Below are positions 1 to 14,338 of a stretch of DNA of 64,000 bases, piece by piece. Source of the DNA: Lineus longissimus. Lineage: Eukaryota > Nemertea > Pilidiophora > Heteronemertea > Lineidae. Below the pieces are notes generated by a model that was given only the letters and a program-made list of their open reading frames with translations, had not been told where the DNA came from and searched no databases. Every line of letters begins with the position of its first letter. Within the stretch, counting starts at the first letter, position 1. The stretch spans positions 19,158,001 to 19,222,000 of the forward strand of contig NC_088316.1 of NCBI RefSeq assembly GCF_910592395.1, in the 5' to 3' direction. The position numbers and the translations under genes are program-made.

Positions 1-3000
1 TTTCAAGGAAAGAAATTGAAGTCATGGTCCATGGCATTCTCAAAATGCTTTTAGTAATGATTATTATTGTCTTGGGACACGGCTGGTGATTCGTGCATCC
101 CCATCTGCATCTGAGATTCATGCGAATTGTCATTTTATCAAATCGGCTTGTTAGCTAAATAGTACATTAGATATACACAGAAGTGCTTTTAAGCCTTGCT
201 TCGCATTAGTTCTGATTTCATAGAATCGACTATTGATGGACCGTAGCTTATGATGAATGCCCTGTGCACTCTGAACGTAGGCCGTAATTCCTAATTCCAA
301 AGGCAATATGCAAAGTACATGGTCATAGGATTACTCTCCTAAACATCCCACGAGCATGATTCGGGGATTACAGCAGTCACTGTCACACGACCACGATTGA
401 CTCCAGTAAACTGTATTACAAGTGTTCATTCATTGATGGATGGATTACAAGTGTTATTTCATGCAGTCTTTATATGAGCAATTTGTGAGCCAAGCCAGGA
501 TAAAAAAGATGGCGGTTTGGACCATGCAACAAGCCAGTTCTTAGATTTTTATAGCTGGTGCTTCATGCTGGCAGGTAACGCCGTACCCAGTTCACGGTGC
601 TATCAGGTTCACTAACAGAGTAGGTTTTGTACGAACTTCAGACGTGACAGCCTCAAACTGTTTCTGAAATAGAGAGATATCCTTCAGTTTCTTCTGCAAA
701 CAAGCTAAGTGCGTGATTACTAAGACCTGTCCGGTACCAGTATAGATTAGATTGACTGCACATCCGATACTAAAAAAGGGTTTGCTGTTACACCATGAAA
801 GCCATTAGACGTTCTTGTAATACGGCTTTTTATATAGTAATAGTTGTCAGATGAAAGAATCGAAGTACTTCTTGTATACCGCATCATGAATGTTACATTT
901 TTATGCATTTCTTTATAAAAAAAATTCTCGTATATCTGCCAGTATTTGTAGTTTATAGACGTTTCTTGAAGATTAGAAAGATTTATGAAGATTTCTATGC
1001 AATAAAAAGTGGTGAAGAGAAATCCGATATTCATAGTGTTGTAATCCTTTTAAGAGATATGATACGCTTTATCGAATATCAATGCTTTGTGGCTCGCTTT
1101 TTCTACTATTACGATTTCAAGAGTTGTGCCGATGACAAATACATTCCAAACATCTCCAATAGCTTGTGTGAATTGAGAAACAGACGGAAAAAATGTTGAA
1201 TGGTCTTGTTGGTTTGAATGCCTTGATTATTTTGCATCATTACTTGTGGAGGGATGGTACATCAAAGTCAAATTTATCGCTATTGTTCGAATATTTCGAG
1301 TGTTTAAAGTGGCACCATGAATTTCTAATGCAGATCTAGAAAGAATTCCGAAAGGATGGCGAGTCCAAATAGGCATAGCGTTCTCCGTTACATGTCACTT
1401 TAAGCAGCAATACCCTAACTGTCTTCATTCTGGACAACCTGTGTAAACTGGAATCTGTCCCCTGATGAATAGTGGGGGCAGTGGGGTTAAGATTTGGGTT
1501 TTGTTTTCAAGTCATCACTTCAGTCATAGAAATGAGTCGTCTTGTTAAACGGAAGATATAACATTGTGTTACAGATGGGAGACAGACGTAGGACCACAGT
1601 TACACAGGGTTAATTTAAAGCCTTCTTCAACTCTCTATCCCATTTCTGCTTCTAAGATGCCGCTATAGAATGATACAGTATCAGTAATCGTATAAGGAAT
1701 GTAACGTTTAATTGGCATTAAAAGAGGCAATCAAAACGACAACTGCAAATATAATTCGTAATCCTCGAAGAAGATTTGGAACATCAATCTGAAATCGTGT
1801 AAAGACGTCACAGCAAAATACCACGTTCATTCTTCTGTTCGTGTTTTGACATTTAGGATCCAGGAAAAATATCCAGCATTAATTTCTGATCTATCGCTTC
1901 AGCTTTATGGATTCATCATAAAATAATTTAAGACTGCTGCCAATTAAAAGTTATGGCAAAGCACTCTTGATTAAGATGCAGGAAGTCAGCGTGCATTATA
2001 CAAGATGAAGACTGGCTTTTCATTGGCGCAACCAGTTGCAGGTGCATGGAACTGTTATCCGATGTCTGAAGGTGCTGCTATTAGACGAAAGACCAGCCAA
2101 AATGACTCATCATTTAGTAGCCACACCAATTAATGCGGAGATAACACCATATTGATCTTGATAATCACCATAAAAAACACATCACCAGTATCCGCGGTGA
2201 TTTGATGGTCCCTAACTAGCGCTGATAATCTTATTATCTCTAACCGTGAGACACCGGTGCTGAACAGGTGAGACGAGATGGTGGAGCGAAATGAATCAGC
2301 CGAGCTAATGCCAGCGGTGACACCAGGGAGTCAGGTCTTCGAGAATTTATCTCATGCCAGAGCTGGTGGATCGGAACCCTGCAGTTGCTTAATCGGCGTT
2401 AATCGAGACAAACGCCAGCGACAGCTTAACTAACCGTTATCTCCTGACAGAAAACTTTATCAACAATAGAAGCGTTAGGACTTAATGCACCTTGTACCCG
2501 ATTCGTTTTTACTGACGCTATCATTAGTTTTGTCGGCCATCTTTGTTTGTCGGCCATTATTGTGACCCGTATGTTATTTCCTGCGGTAACAATGTGCTTT
2601 CTTAATTGACTGCCTTTGATCTGAGGAACATAATAATCACAATGATTTGCCTTAAGAGATCCCACAGGGAGTTAATCACCATAAAGACTGGTTTTATGAT
2701 GAAGACAAAAAAAGCATACGAGTCGAATCGGATACTCTTTATGAGTTTACTCTTATATGTTTTTTCCTTTTATCTCCTGTTTTTTTAACTAAAGTTTTTA
2801 ATCCCGTTTGAGCAGAGTTACAGCGAGGTGAGATGTCATTTCGCGTGGCCTCAAGTTACCAACAGTACTTAACCACCGGGCGGTTGAGCCGAATCTGTGC
2901 CGCAAAGGACCGCTAAATTAGAAGTTATCAAATCACATTGTATCTGCAGATACTAGGATTTTATAAATATTTGAACGGGTCTCGATTTGCTATTCAGCAA

Positions 3001-4370
3001 AATTTGATTTCAGTCTTTGCAAATTGTATCTGGTTGTTTCGTAATCGACAGCTGGAGGGATTATTGTTCCCTCTGGGTGGATGGGGCTCTTAGGCTCGGG
3101 ACCTGGCCGTCAATGTTTTATGGCGGAGATGATATTAATGGTAAGGTCAGGCCGGTTGGGAGTCAAAGCAATCTTAATTAGCGAGGAGTTTAGCATGTAT
3201 TCATCAATTATAGATTTTCTCACTTTCCAATGTTTCCCCTCTTTCGACGGGGTCCGCTTGGCCCGTAACACAGAGGTGCGTAGATCCAGTGCTCGCATGT
3301 ACGATGGAGTCCACAGCAGATTCCAATCCCCAGAGGCCGCTTTGATAGACAGTGTAGGGAGATGAGAGAGGAACGCTAACTCCGTAAATATATAGAAGTG
3401 GTAGCTAGCTATTTGGGGTGAGGTCCAGCACTTGTCAGTTATATCCGGCAGGGGGTAGCTTGTCCTAAACTACGATCAGTCGCATGGTCAGTCGCCATTT
3501 GCTGTAGCCGTATAGGTTTCTAGATCAGTCCTCGTGGTGTCAAAGCATTGGTTGCTTTTTGTCGTTGAGTGATCTGACATGGCAATTTCCCCCACAAAGC
3601 AATATATTGTTTTCAATCAACGCAATGAGGAAATGAAGAGTGATAGAGAGTGTTCTGACGATAAATCACCATGTCTCTATCATGCTATCCTTCATTGATC
3701 TTACTGTGATCTCCCTAATTAGCATGGCTAGCTACAAGCTCATCACTAAATGGCCGATAGACATCAGCAAAGTGTGGCCAGTTTGGCTTGATTAGAATGT
3801 ATGGTGGTGACTGTCAGGGGTCAGTGTTTATCTTATTGAGTTAGACAGTATTACCAGTCAGCAGAGGAGGTACCACCAACAAGCCTTATCAAAGACCCCT
3901 TGTTTTCGTTTCATCATGCTGAGTCCCTGTTGGGAGTTTGTGTTAATTGATGGTCATCATGATCCTAATCACATTGTAGACATTGGTATTCCAAAGTAAA
4001 AGAGCACAGTTATAACAGCAGACCTTTACTAAACCAGGATCTTTTATGCATTATGAACCAATCAAATTGTACATGCAGATGCAATATGACCGTGTTTGCT
4101 TCCTTCGGCCCGGCTATGTTTGCCATCCTTCAAGATCACTTTCAACCACTTAATGGACAAACCAATTCAAGACCAGAGTCTTAAAGCATCTCCCGGATTT
4201 CCATTAATTCTCGATAGCTCCTAAATGTCATGCGATTCATGATCTTTCCCGTTGATATACCACTGAATGCGATCACAATTCTGTCCAGTACACAGTTCAT
4301 ATTTGCTCTCTACGTGTGTTATGTTTGCAAATGACACAAATGGCACGCTGAAGTCCATTTTGCGGACAGA

Positions 4371-4907
4371 TTGAGATGCATGCATCATGATCTCGCTGTC
4401 TTACTGTCGCACATATCACACAGTATCAACAAGGAAAGAACAGCGAATGTAAATTTCATTTCCCCAAAGTGTAATTTTGTGACAGTGGATCACATGGTCG
4501 ATTTCCTCCAATGGGAATTACAATCGTGTCACGAAGTAGATCTGATACCGATATTCATAATCAGGATTCTAGAGGCGGAAAGCATTAATTTTTGCATGAA
4601 TTTGATACATCTGAAGAGAGGTTTTTATACCCCTGTTAATAGCTTACCTTGGAATTCGCCTGCTTGCAATTTGTCCGCGTTTTTATTGCGCGATGGAAGA
4701 TTTAATCAGGGAATTTTTCAACAACAACAAATTGAATTAATGATGACATTCTCTTTTTTCCATATGTTGTCAGCAATGTTCATTCCTTTGGCGTATATGG
4801 TCTACATAGCTACATGGACATGTGAAGGTGTAGACGTTGACAAGAGAAAGGGACACGATGACATTGATACGGATCAGGACAAAATGGCGGTTAGGTGGCC
4901 ATCTTGA
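4371..4907 (+). CDS. Unrecognised 178-codon open frame, probably not a gene
   Basis: This is one of the longest uninterrupted plus-strand frames in the gene-poor left part. The translation matches no family I know. It has a hydrophobic stretch near residues 125-148 and a charged Asp/Lys-rich C terminus. No good acceptor or donor brackets it and the composition is not clearly protein-like, so a chance open frame is the most likely explanation. It is listed so that the stretch is not read as empty. Confidence 0.12.
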   Translation: MRCMHHDLAVLLSHISHSINKERTANVNFISPKCNFVTVDHMVDFLQWELQSCHEVDLIPIFIIRILEAESINFCMNLIHLKRGFYTPVNSLPWNSPACNLSAFLLRDGRFNQGIFQQQQIELMMTFSFFHMLSAMFIPLAYMVYIATWTCEGVDVDKRKGHDDIDTDQDKMAVRWPS

Positions 4908-6546
4908 ATTTCGGTTTCGGACGTGCAGTGATGACCGGCCAACTACTAGTTTGAACGGGACATTTAGAATTGAAATATCCCCCGACTTAACCAAGATGTC
5001 AACAATGTTCAAAACCAGGCTATACTGTTTCTAACCATTTGAAGAAGAAAACCACGCTTTCTGGTTGGAACCATGAAATGTCTTGTATTTTCTTCTACAC
5101 TTCATCAAAGCAAAAACTTTTTCTACCGTCCCCTATCTGCCAACATTTTATGCTGCCAATCCCGTTAAGGTCTTTACATATGCATGATCATGTCCATGCC
5201 TTACCATTCTCCTTCATGTAGAATGTATCCCATGCGTTGGTTGTTTATTAACCTCATCTTCTTTTACGGCAGTGGGGCTCGATATATAGGCTATTATCAC
5301 CAGCCGTGAATGTTAACACCAAGTTGCATCTATATTTATCTCTCGCTGGAGGCTGGGGATGATTTTAACTACTGGGTTGAATGACGGATGAGCACATTTA
5401 ACGAGGATTGGGACAATGTTGGTTTTACTCATTCTGTTGGTTCAGTTTCTGCAGTGGTCCGCATCGGCGTCTGCCATCTTCGATCCGGACTAATTCCCAA
5501 AAGCAGCAAACTATCTGTTCCTGGGACACACAGATCAGTATGTCATAAGTGCATGTTCTCAAAATCTATTGTATCTTAATTCAACTGTCCACACACCAGT
5601 TCAGAGACACAATGATGATCATGAACTTAGCGCATTATATTATCTCCCTTGTAGCCTTTAAGATATATATGCTTGCAAGGGAGAGATGTAGGTGTATAGA
5701 TAAAAACGTTACTGGCTGACAGGGGTAATAATGCGCGGCATATATACATGTAGCATTATTTATAAGCAATCAAAATCGTAACTGCTTTCACAGAACTGGT
5801 GAATTTTATTGGTTCGTCCCTTAATATCTGAAACCTGCTCTGCATAGCAGGCGGATGTAATCACACTAAATTCGTTGTGTCAGGATATTAAGGTATACAT
5901 TTATCATCTGTTTCGTAATGGAACCCTGCATTGAATTCTAAGTAAGGTCCCAACTTCATAATTCCAGATGATACGCCATTGATGAGCCTCTTCAGCCATG
6001 AGATACCAGGCTTAACCAGGATGTCATCATTTTGAGTTCCGATTGATCAGCGTTCTCAGGATATTAAGATCTCTGTCCATCCACTACTCCCATTTGACCA
6101 TCGTATTTCTCGCTGAGCTGAATGTAAAGTGCCCAAGTTTGTATTTAGCAAGATTCGTCTGCCATCGTAGGGGACTCAACAAGGGAGCCCCAGGGAACAC
6201 CGAGGACGAAGGTAATGACCTCGCCATCCATAGTGATTAGACCTCTTCTATAGAACAAAAATTGTATTGGTCATCCAACATTCGTCAATTTCCGTTTGTA
6301 GTCATCGAAGGCGTCTTCAGTACCGACAAAATGCTGATCAGTTCATGCTTGTCTGAATGCTGGAGTGTTCGCCGCTGATAGCGTAATTTGGATATAAAAG
6401 CATTTTCTACTTCGCAGCACAGCTTTTGCATGATAAACTACAAATTACTTCTTGTTTTATCAAAACGCCAACTCCCTTTGATTTGTGCAATCCAAGCATT
6501 ACGATTGAAATTGAAATTCAGATCTCGCCGCCATTGCAGATAAAAG

Positions 6547-6580
6547 ATCACGTGACATAAGAGTGCATGAATCACGTGAC
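6547..6580. promoter_or_regulatory. Twin ATCACGTGAC palindromic E-boxes, 24 bp apart
   Basis: ATCACGTGAC occurs at 6,547-6,556 and again at 6,571-6,580. The core TCACGTGA is a perfect palindrome and matches the preferred site of MITF/TFE and USF-type bHLH-ZIP factors. Two identical 10-mers about two helical turns apart (24 bp) are suggestive of a regulatory site. No gene start is recognised nearby, so the function is inferred only from the motif. Confidence 0.25.
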
Positions 6581-9529
6581 TTCCGAATGATTTGCCTAAT
6601 TTCTTCGGTTGTCTTGGCGCTTACTCAGATGAAACCAATGTTGTTGAAAAAACAATTAACTTCAAAAAGTCCTATAGTGATAAAATCTCAGTTGAAAGGA
6701 ATATTATTCAACACGGGTCGCGAGCTCTGATCATATCGGTGCGCTGTAATCGAAGGAGAAGACGGATGAAGGCACATTAAAATCATTCATCGTTCTCTTG
6801 TGCATGCTGGGAGAGACAATTAGATTCTGTAACAAGATTTGTAGCAGCGACTTCCAGTTGGAGAAATTGGTGCTTGTTTTGAATATTGCATCAAGAAGTG
6901 CTAACTCGAATCCCAATGCACTCTAGATCTATAAAACACTGAAATGTAATCTGAATAATTTTATCTCAGATGAATGAAAATGATATGCTTGTTGGGAGCA
7001 ACTGACTTCGCTGCCTGTTCGCGGCCCTGCAAACATGAAGTTCTCTCATTTTTTGAAATTCTAACTCTTCAAACACGGATGATATACGCCTATCAAAGAT
7101 GTTATCTTCCCCGTATCCGCCCGACAACAGATGTACGACAAGTAAAATCGTTGAAATATTTTACAAAAAAACAACAGGAAAAAAATTATCTTGTCTGTGA
7201 ACAATTTCCTCAGAGTTTGATAGGAAGACCATTTGATGAATGAAGGTTGCTTCATAAAACGGTTGAACGGTGATGAAGCCATGCATGCAATTGTTCTCCT
7301 TGATCGTTGATTTGACGATGTCATTCCATGAATAAATCGACCATTAAAACACTCCAAGTTGATTCATGGGTTCGTGATGGGTGAGAGGTGAAGAGAAAAC
7401 TGTTAACAACACTGTCATGGTGATAAACCTGCATGCCTCATAGTGATGACCTAAGGAGAGAGACGCTCTCTAAGTGCAAGCTTTCTATCCGGCACTTTCT
7501 GACTTCATCTCTGTGCTGGCCTATCAGAAGACCTCTACCATGTTTTTCTACTGGGCAGGAAGCATGGCCATGATTGCGTTGAGTGAGGGCATCTGGTAAG
7601 CAAATACATGTACAGACAACATCTTTAAAGTATGTTGAGGAAATGGCGTGTTGCTTTACCTTGTAACACGTATGATTCACCTTGAAGAAGGCCCTTTTCA
7701 TCAAATCACGATTATTGAGAATTGGTCCATCGATTTCTGTAACTGACTAGCAATCAATGTGTTGTCTTTTGACCAGCTTTCTATGAATAAGTACCCTTGT
7801 CATAAGTTCTGGATCTTCTCTAAGCAAATCTTCTTTTACTTTTTGAAGTTCCATCCAATACATCAGAATGAATGGCTGGCAATATTGCACTGGTTGTTAG
7901 GTCAGGCGTAAGCGATCAATCATGGCAATGGATCTTTAAGACAATCTTCAGTTTCAAACTTCAATATGAAAAAAAAACAACTGCTGTCTTCATTTTACAG
8001 ATTGCCTTGCACTGTTACATTCTAACAGGAATGACAACAGCCAAACATACATAAGACATTACCATAATCTTGACAGTAAAGCATTAATCAGTACAGACAG
8101 ACACATTTCTTAATCCCCGCAGACAGACGTGATGTAATCGAGCGCATATCCTCCCTTGATTAATTTTCTTCTCTTATTTTATATGAACTACATCACATCC
8201 CCACGAAAAAACCACCAAGCAACATAGCAGTTTAGCATCGCACCCATTACACCAAAGCAACAACATTCACATGCAAAGCAAAACGACTGTTCGAGACCAC
8301 GGGCCAAATCGCTAACTAATTCATTTGAGAGAAGTGTGTATCGTGAGTTGCATATGAACCGGTACTGGAAACAAGTATATACATGTGGATCATTACCTTT
8401 AAGCTTATTTAAAGTACACGTAGTCGTTGTTTTTAACTGTGATGGGATTATCAGTTATTTCAGGGTAGATCAATCGCGATATATCAATATCTGGGCATGA
8501 TAGACTCCAAGAATCGTGGAGTAGGTGAAACAAAATGGCTGCCTGTGTTGACAATCACAGAACAAAGTCATCAATAAATCTAGTTCCAGGAATGCGTAGG
8601 AGTCTAGTTTAATCACCGAGTAGCTCACATCGCTTCTCCAGCACTGTGCAAGGGGATGTTGTACCGCTGGTACCGTGATGTATTGGGCTGGTAAAAGAAT
8701 TGGGTTGTCGTACCTCACATATATATACATTTTTTGTATATATTAGGTCGCCTCTCTCCGAACTCTGGCATAAAGAGATGCTACAGTTGGTGCGATGCTG
8801 GTGAAATACAAACCCTCCAGAAAGTCACTTTAATGTAATTTCTGTACTGTGTGTAGTGTCAGTCCTGATGCTGGACTCTGGTTTTGAGATTTCGTGTACG
8901 TCTTCTTGTAGATGTGTATGTACGTCTTCCTCGTTCTTCATTTTGGCTTACTCACAAGGCCATGTCAGAAGACAATATGGTACCCTTCTCACTACTAATC
9001 ACCTCTCCCACTCGATATTATGACAAATCGACCCTCATCTTATGAACCTGCCATCATCTCATTTTCCACACATCAAAGAATCTATTACCGTCACAAAAGC
9101 CATAATCCCCACCACATACAGTCCCAAACTGTCAATTACCATCTATTCTGTCTGCCATTTACCTCATCGCCCGCAGCCGAGAGGCAGTTGTAATGTCGGC
9201 TCTGAGGCAGTAGCAAGATGGTCGGTTGCAGTAGTACGCTGACGGGGAATCTGGTCGGAAGTTGGCTTATACCCTTTTATTACGTTTATTATCCCTTGCC
9301 GTTAAAGGCCTACCGACCCCCATGGAAGCTGTTTCGTGGGGGTCGATGTTATCCAGATTTGCCCTGATAACCCTTTGATAAGACAGTAGAACAATGGGAA
9401 CCAATAGGCCTCGGTGCGAGTGGGCTTTGTTTAAAGACAATAGACCGTGGGTTGAGCTCGGCCTGTATTGTACTAACTGCGAGGTAAGGAGTAAAAAGAC
9501 GTGATGACCTTATCATATTCCTGGCGTGT

Positions 9530-10060
9530 TAAAATTGCATATTACACAGCTGATAATGTCGCATTAATCTTTCTAACCTCAATACACCAGTTATAGCAAT
9601 AAAGCGGAAATATATTGCGCCAAAATTGACAATAAATACGAAATCTGACCAACCCAGAGCTATTCAAGACAACCCACATTTTACATTCTCCGGTGCAGAC
9701 TTCGAGATATCTGAAATTGCATGCTATTATAACTGATGATGTAACGTCACCTCCAGACACCGATTACAGCAATTCAGCGTGAAGAATATACGGCTGAATT
9801 GTCACCGAACACGAAATGTCACCAACTACTCATTTGGGGCTCTCTGTCGTCACTGCTGCAAAAGATAATCCATTATGATACCCGGCATTTTTTTCATACC
9901 TGTAATATTTCATATTACCAAGACTGTCGACGTCGCTTTATCTTTATAGTTTCTGTACCAAGTGTAGCAACTGAGGGTGAAGATGATCCCCAAAGTTGGG
10001 CAGTAGGTGCCAAATGTCACCAACAACTCATCTGTCAGTGTCAAAAGTAAAAGTGATCAT
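9530..10060. repeat. Three diverged tandem units of ~185 bp
   Basis: Three successive blocks align with one another. Each opens with a version of ATTGCATATTAC (near 9,534, 9,716 and 9,907), continues through an ACACC..TTA.AGCAA segment (9,584, 9,757, 9,956) and ends in CGAAATGTCACCAAC or a close variant. Unit lengths are about 182 and 191 bp, and the copies are strongly diverged. It looks like an old satellite-type or transposon-internal repeat. Open frames inside it are by-products of the repeat. Confidence 0.6.
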
Positions 10061-13000
10061 TCCAGAGAATACGTTTCCTTCCGCAGTATATCATGTCACA
10101 ATTTCCTAAGATGGTTCGCTGTCCTCATAATCAACGCGATATGATCAGTCATCACTCAGCTCGTTAATGTAATCGGTACAAAAGTAATCACGGACTGCAA
10201 TTTACATTTCGTTAGAATAGCTGCAGAGATGTACGACCAGTCCTTGATTATTCCCCTTAGTCACAACTTGAAATTTCTTAACTTTCTTTTCTAGAGCATC
10301 TGGAGCATCCATTCTATAGGTCCGCTCCGAGGCCGGACTACATCCTCTCAAGCAATATTTCGTTAAAAAAGCGATTGATTTATTCAAGAGATAAACGATT
10401 TCTACATTGGCCAAATAACGCGCGCGATCTAACGTCACGAGAACTCATATTATCGTAAATTTGACTGATGTCGTGAAATGCATTCCTGTCGTAAAAGATT
10501 TCTATCATTTGTGGTAACGATGTTCTAACCGATTTTCGAAACGTTTTTCTCATTCTAGCATCTCGCCTTCTAATCAGAAATTCCTTGGAACGATTGTGAT
10601 ATTTGAAAATGGCCGCTAACGACTTCCGTTCTAGCAATATTTCACACGGTATATCTCAATGATTATCTTCGTTATTACTACAAAATGCGGTTCTAAATTG
10701 TTGAACCGTTTATGCTTTCCCATTATGGAACTATCTGCGGATATTTTCAGCAAATATAAGGCTTTGGTGTTTGATACGACCGGAAAAAAACACTTGAAAT
10801 AATAATTTCGGCAGGCCGGGGGAAGAAGTAGCTTGTCACAGCTGTTCAACTTTCAGATAAAAGACAGAACATGACCCTAAAGCTCTCGACCCCTTGATAG
10901 ACGACTCTAGAAACAACTGCTTTATAAACCTGCTGAAATTGGTCTGAACGAAACTGGCTTCTTCAGCCTCTTTTTCTTAACTACAGAGAATACCGTAACA
11001 CGGACCTAATCCAGCGCCATTAAACACTGGCCGTGTCATCAAACCTCGGTGATGGCCAGCAATGTCAATTACCTATTACCGGAGTGTCCCTAGAGTATTT
11101 CACTGGCGGAACGAGCAGAGCACTGGCGTAACATCAATAATCAGTGATCATTAAAATGAGGATCTGACGAATACAAAGAAATGGGATGGACCCCGTCAAC
11201 TCATAAACGGATAATCCTTACGCTGGACTGAAACACATATTTTCCCACCGAAGTTCGGTATGGTTCCAATTCATTATCTTTACTTCCCTTGGTATCAATG
11301 CTAATATGAATCGTTCTATACAAACTGCCAAATGCCAATACCTTAATACATGTAGGTCTCAGGTGAAACATCAAATGTGATAATATCTTCCCAAACAGTC
11401 ATACTATAGTCAAACGATGTGATAACATAGACAGACAGAATATCATCATTACAATGATTTCCTTGCAGACGCGTGTTTGGTCAGTAATCCATTATTCGTT
11501 CTTCCCGTACTATTAGGTGTCAGTTATCGGTCTATAACAGACGAAGGTACGAGTCCAGCGGCCAGGTGTGATTGAAACCTGCATGGGGCAAGTCGTTAGG
11601 GGACCGGTGGTCGAAATTACTTCACATCATGTGAAAGGATGTAGTCTCCGAACATACACTTGTACTGTAATGGAAGTGTACGTGGGCAGAGAGGATGACT
11701 TTCCAGCTGCTGGGAGAATGGCAAGGATGTCGCTCAGTCTTTCCCGATGAAACAATGATATACAAAGGATGGTTGATATGTTCAAGGTTCTGGGCTACGG
11801 CATAGTAAAGGCATGAAGTGCAAAGCACTCTTCCCACAAGAGGCAGTCCATACTCATCTTGAACATAGTCTTCCTTTGGAAGGGAAGGGACGAGGCAAAT
11901 TCACTGCGTCCGTTGTGTAGGTCACTCTGGCGCAAGCACGCTTTATTGACCTGTTATATCAGTGTAGTCCCGTCAACTATGCCCGTGAGCCGTTGCCTTC
12001 GACTAGTAGATTTCTCTATCCCTAAAGAAACTCCCCCGGCTTGCTCCCACGCATTCAACCTTGCCACAGTATCTTCGAACAGATGAAACAAAGCACCGGC
12101 TCTCTTCTGTTCAAATATACATGAAGGAAATATTGTATTTGGTAAAGTACAATACCATTAGGAAGATCCACTTGGCTCACTAAGCTCTAAACAAAAAGAC
12201 TAATGAAACTTCAGTTCCATGTAGAGAGCGCTAGCGCAGCGTCTTCTACTCTATTCCCTTGCGACAAACCAGCTATAAAAAGCATTATTGAGTCAATTCA
12301 TTTGGTAGCCGCAGCAGCAAGAGGTGATAAATTAGAGGAGAAATGGTCAAATAGAGTTAGTCAAATGACGTAAGCGGTCAACAAGAGAGTTCGCGAAGGG
12401 ATTATTCACGTCGATGCGTTCAGAGCACCACAAGGGTGTGTGACGATGTACACTTCATCGTCTACGTGCATATCCGTCGTCTGTTCAATTGTGGATTTGT
12501 GGCGTTTGGTTTCCACTGTCTCCATTGATTGTTCCCTGCTGTAACCTATGGGACGTCCAATAAACAAAACAAATGTTCATTCTATGTATCACAAGGTCAA
12601 AAGCAAACATGAAACAAGGAAGAACTGCACAAGCCAACAGTCTATGGTTACGCAGCCGTTCGTCGTTTCCTTAGAGTTGCCGAACAGGTGGTTTGTTGGG
12701 TGAGCCAGGGCGTGTGCCTTGGTACTCTTGTATGTCGATGGTAACAGACTTCAACACATGCATTAAGCCAATAGGGATGGACTGCTGTCGTACATATATC
12801 AGAAAGCGAGAATAAAGCAGTGCCGCTGTCCAAGTTCAGGTCCAAGGTGAGGTACTTTGGCCTCAAATTGAACACCAACTCTCCCGAGAAGATCTCACCA
12901 TCACTTGTAAGTTCATCGTGTTGAAATCAAACATTTAATCCCACAGGTGCCATGTCATCAGTTTGCATGCCTAAAGCAATCACAAGGGGATCCGTCTAAT

Positions 13001-13863
13001 TAAGCGTTGATTTTAAAGGAACGAACGTGTCGTCTTGAGAAACACGTTGGCCAATCGGGAGAGGATAGTCTGAACCCCGGGAACGGATTGACAGCATTGG
13101 TTGAAAACTTGTTGATATGCGTCGTCAGGCTCTATAAGCATTTTATTGCTAGCTCTGAATTTCCTTTTTTCTCTTTCGGAACCCCTATTTCTCCAAAACA
13201 AGACAGAAAAGAGCCGAGTCTGTCCCAAAAGTGTACTTGTTCTTAAGGCGAAAGAAATTAGCAACGTTCTTTTTAGACATTATCGATAATTCACCACATG
13301 GCGCTGTCTGTTACCGCTTCGAAAATAGGAAATTCGCAGTTTTTTGGTTGGGAAAGCGTCAGCGGCAGATCTAAAAAGTGATATGAGATCCAGCCATTAC
13401 TTATATGAGATGTGATTGATTAGGCTAGAGTAATCATGGCTCTCTCTAGCCATGCGCACCGTGGCGACATTGATAGAAAAGTCACCCGACAATTTGTTAA
13501 TGTACCCGTTACAAAGGATGACACGCTAAGTTTAAAAGTCACGGCATCTGCTCGTTCCCATCCTCTATTAAGTAAAAGCCCACAGCAGTGGAAATTTATT
13601 GGTTTACCTTGCGGGATGGAGGAAGATTACCAAAATAGTTATTAATTCGCTGAAACCATTTCCAGGCGAAATGGGCTGCGTGATTCAATGTGAGATGTCA
13701 CTGAAATCGCCTCTGAAGATAATGAAATACGTGGTCCTCTAGCTTTTACCCCATTGTCTCTAACAACTCAATGTTAGCTGGCCATAAATCGCAGCGAGCT
13801 GCCATCCCATGCTGCCATCCAGGCGTTTGTGAAATCTATAAATTCATTAGGTCATTCATCTAC
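10061..13863. other. Intergenic DNA, nothing recognised
   Basis: Only short overlapping open frames occur on both strands. I see no domain, no consistent splice pairs, no tRNA and no clear transposon ends. Confidence 0.55.
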
Positions 13864-14338
13864 CTTGATGGGTTGTTTGACGTTGGTAGTGCAGAAGTGA
13901 CCAGGGAGCTTTTTGTGTCCTCAAACTGGCGGTAATGGGTGGCCGTCGCGGTATTGCCCGTACAGAGAGAAGGCGTTTCAACTTGAAATGATATATGAGT
14001 AAACAGAACGTATCCTGGTGTGATATCTACTTTACAGAGCGACTTCCTGAATAAGTCTCGGTTGATTTTCATGTCGAGGTCGCGCTGCGCCTTGGAAACT
14101 TTTGTGTAACTGTTCAATTTCCAGTCGAAGGTCCAAATGTTCAAGATAGCATCGGCTTTATAGTTGAACTCCTCTATCCCACTGCAGTGTTCATTGAGAT
14201 TGAATATTCGTCTCACCAGTGCAAACTGAATGTGGCGTTTCACTATCACACCACTTGCAGTAACCAAGGAATAACAGATCACCGATGCCATTCCGCCGAT
14301 TCCGTCAACAGGAGTCCTGATCAGCAGCAGCGATCGCC
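13864..14338 (-). CDS. Candidate internal coding exon, family unknown
   Basis: A 475-nt open frame on the minus strand is bracketed by a good acceptor (TTTGTTCCCAG followed by GGCG, exon right end 14,338) and a usable donor (ATCAAG then GTAGAT, exon left end 13,864). It starts in phase 1 and ends in phase 2. The ~158-residue product has a fairly ordinary amphipathic composition, for example KINRDLFRKSLCKVDITPGY, but I recognise no domain. No partner exon was found with confidence. It may be part of an unrecognised gene or a chance frame. Confidence 0.3.

Larger units (their letters stand above)
1..9529. other. Gene-poor intergenic stretch
   Basis: I find no gene here that I can support. Open frames are short, cross one another on both strands and lack recognisable domains or paired splice sites. 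Minor structure only: twin CACGTG sites near 6,547-6,580 (listed separately), a small hairpin at 5,641-5,688 with arms TCTCCCTTG/CAAGGGAGA, a GC-rich 9-bp hairpin at 9,314-9,345, and E-box and GATA-type words around 2,150-2,300. It could contain distal regulatory DNA for a gene outside the window, but nothing in the sequence proves that. Confidence 0.6.
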
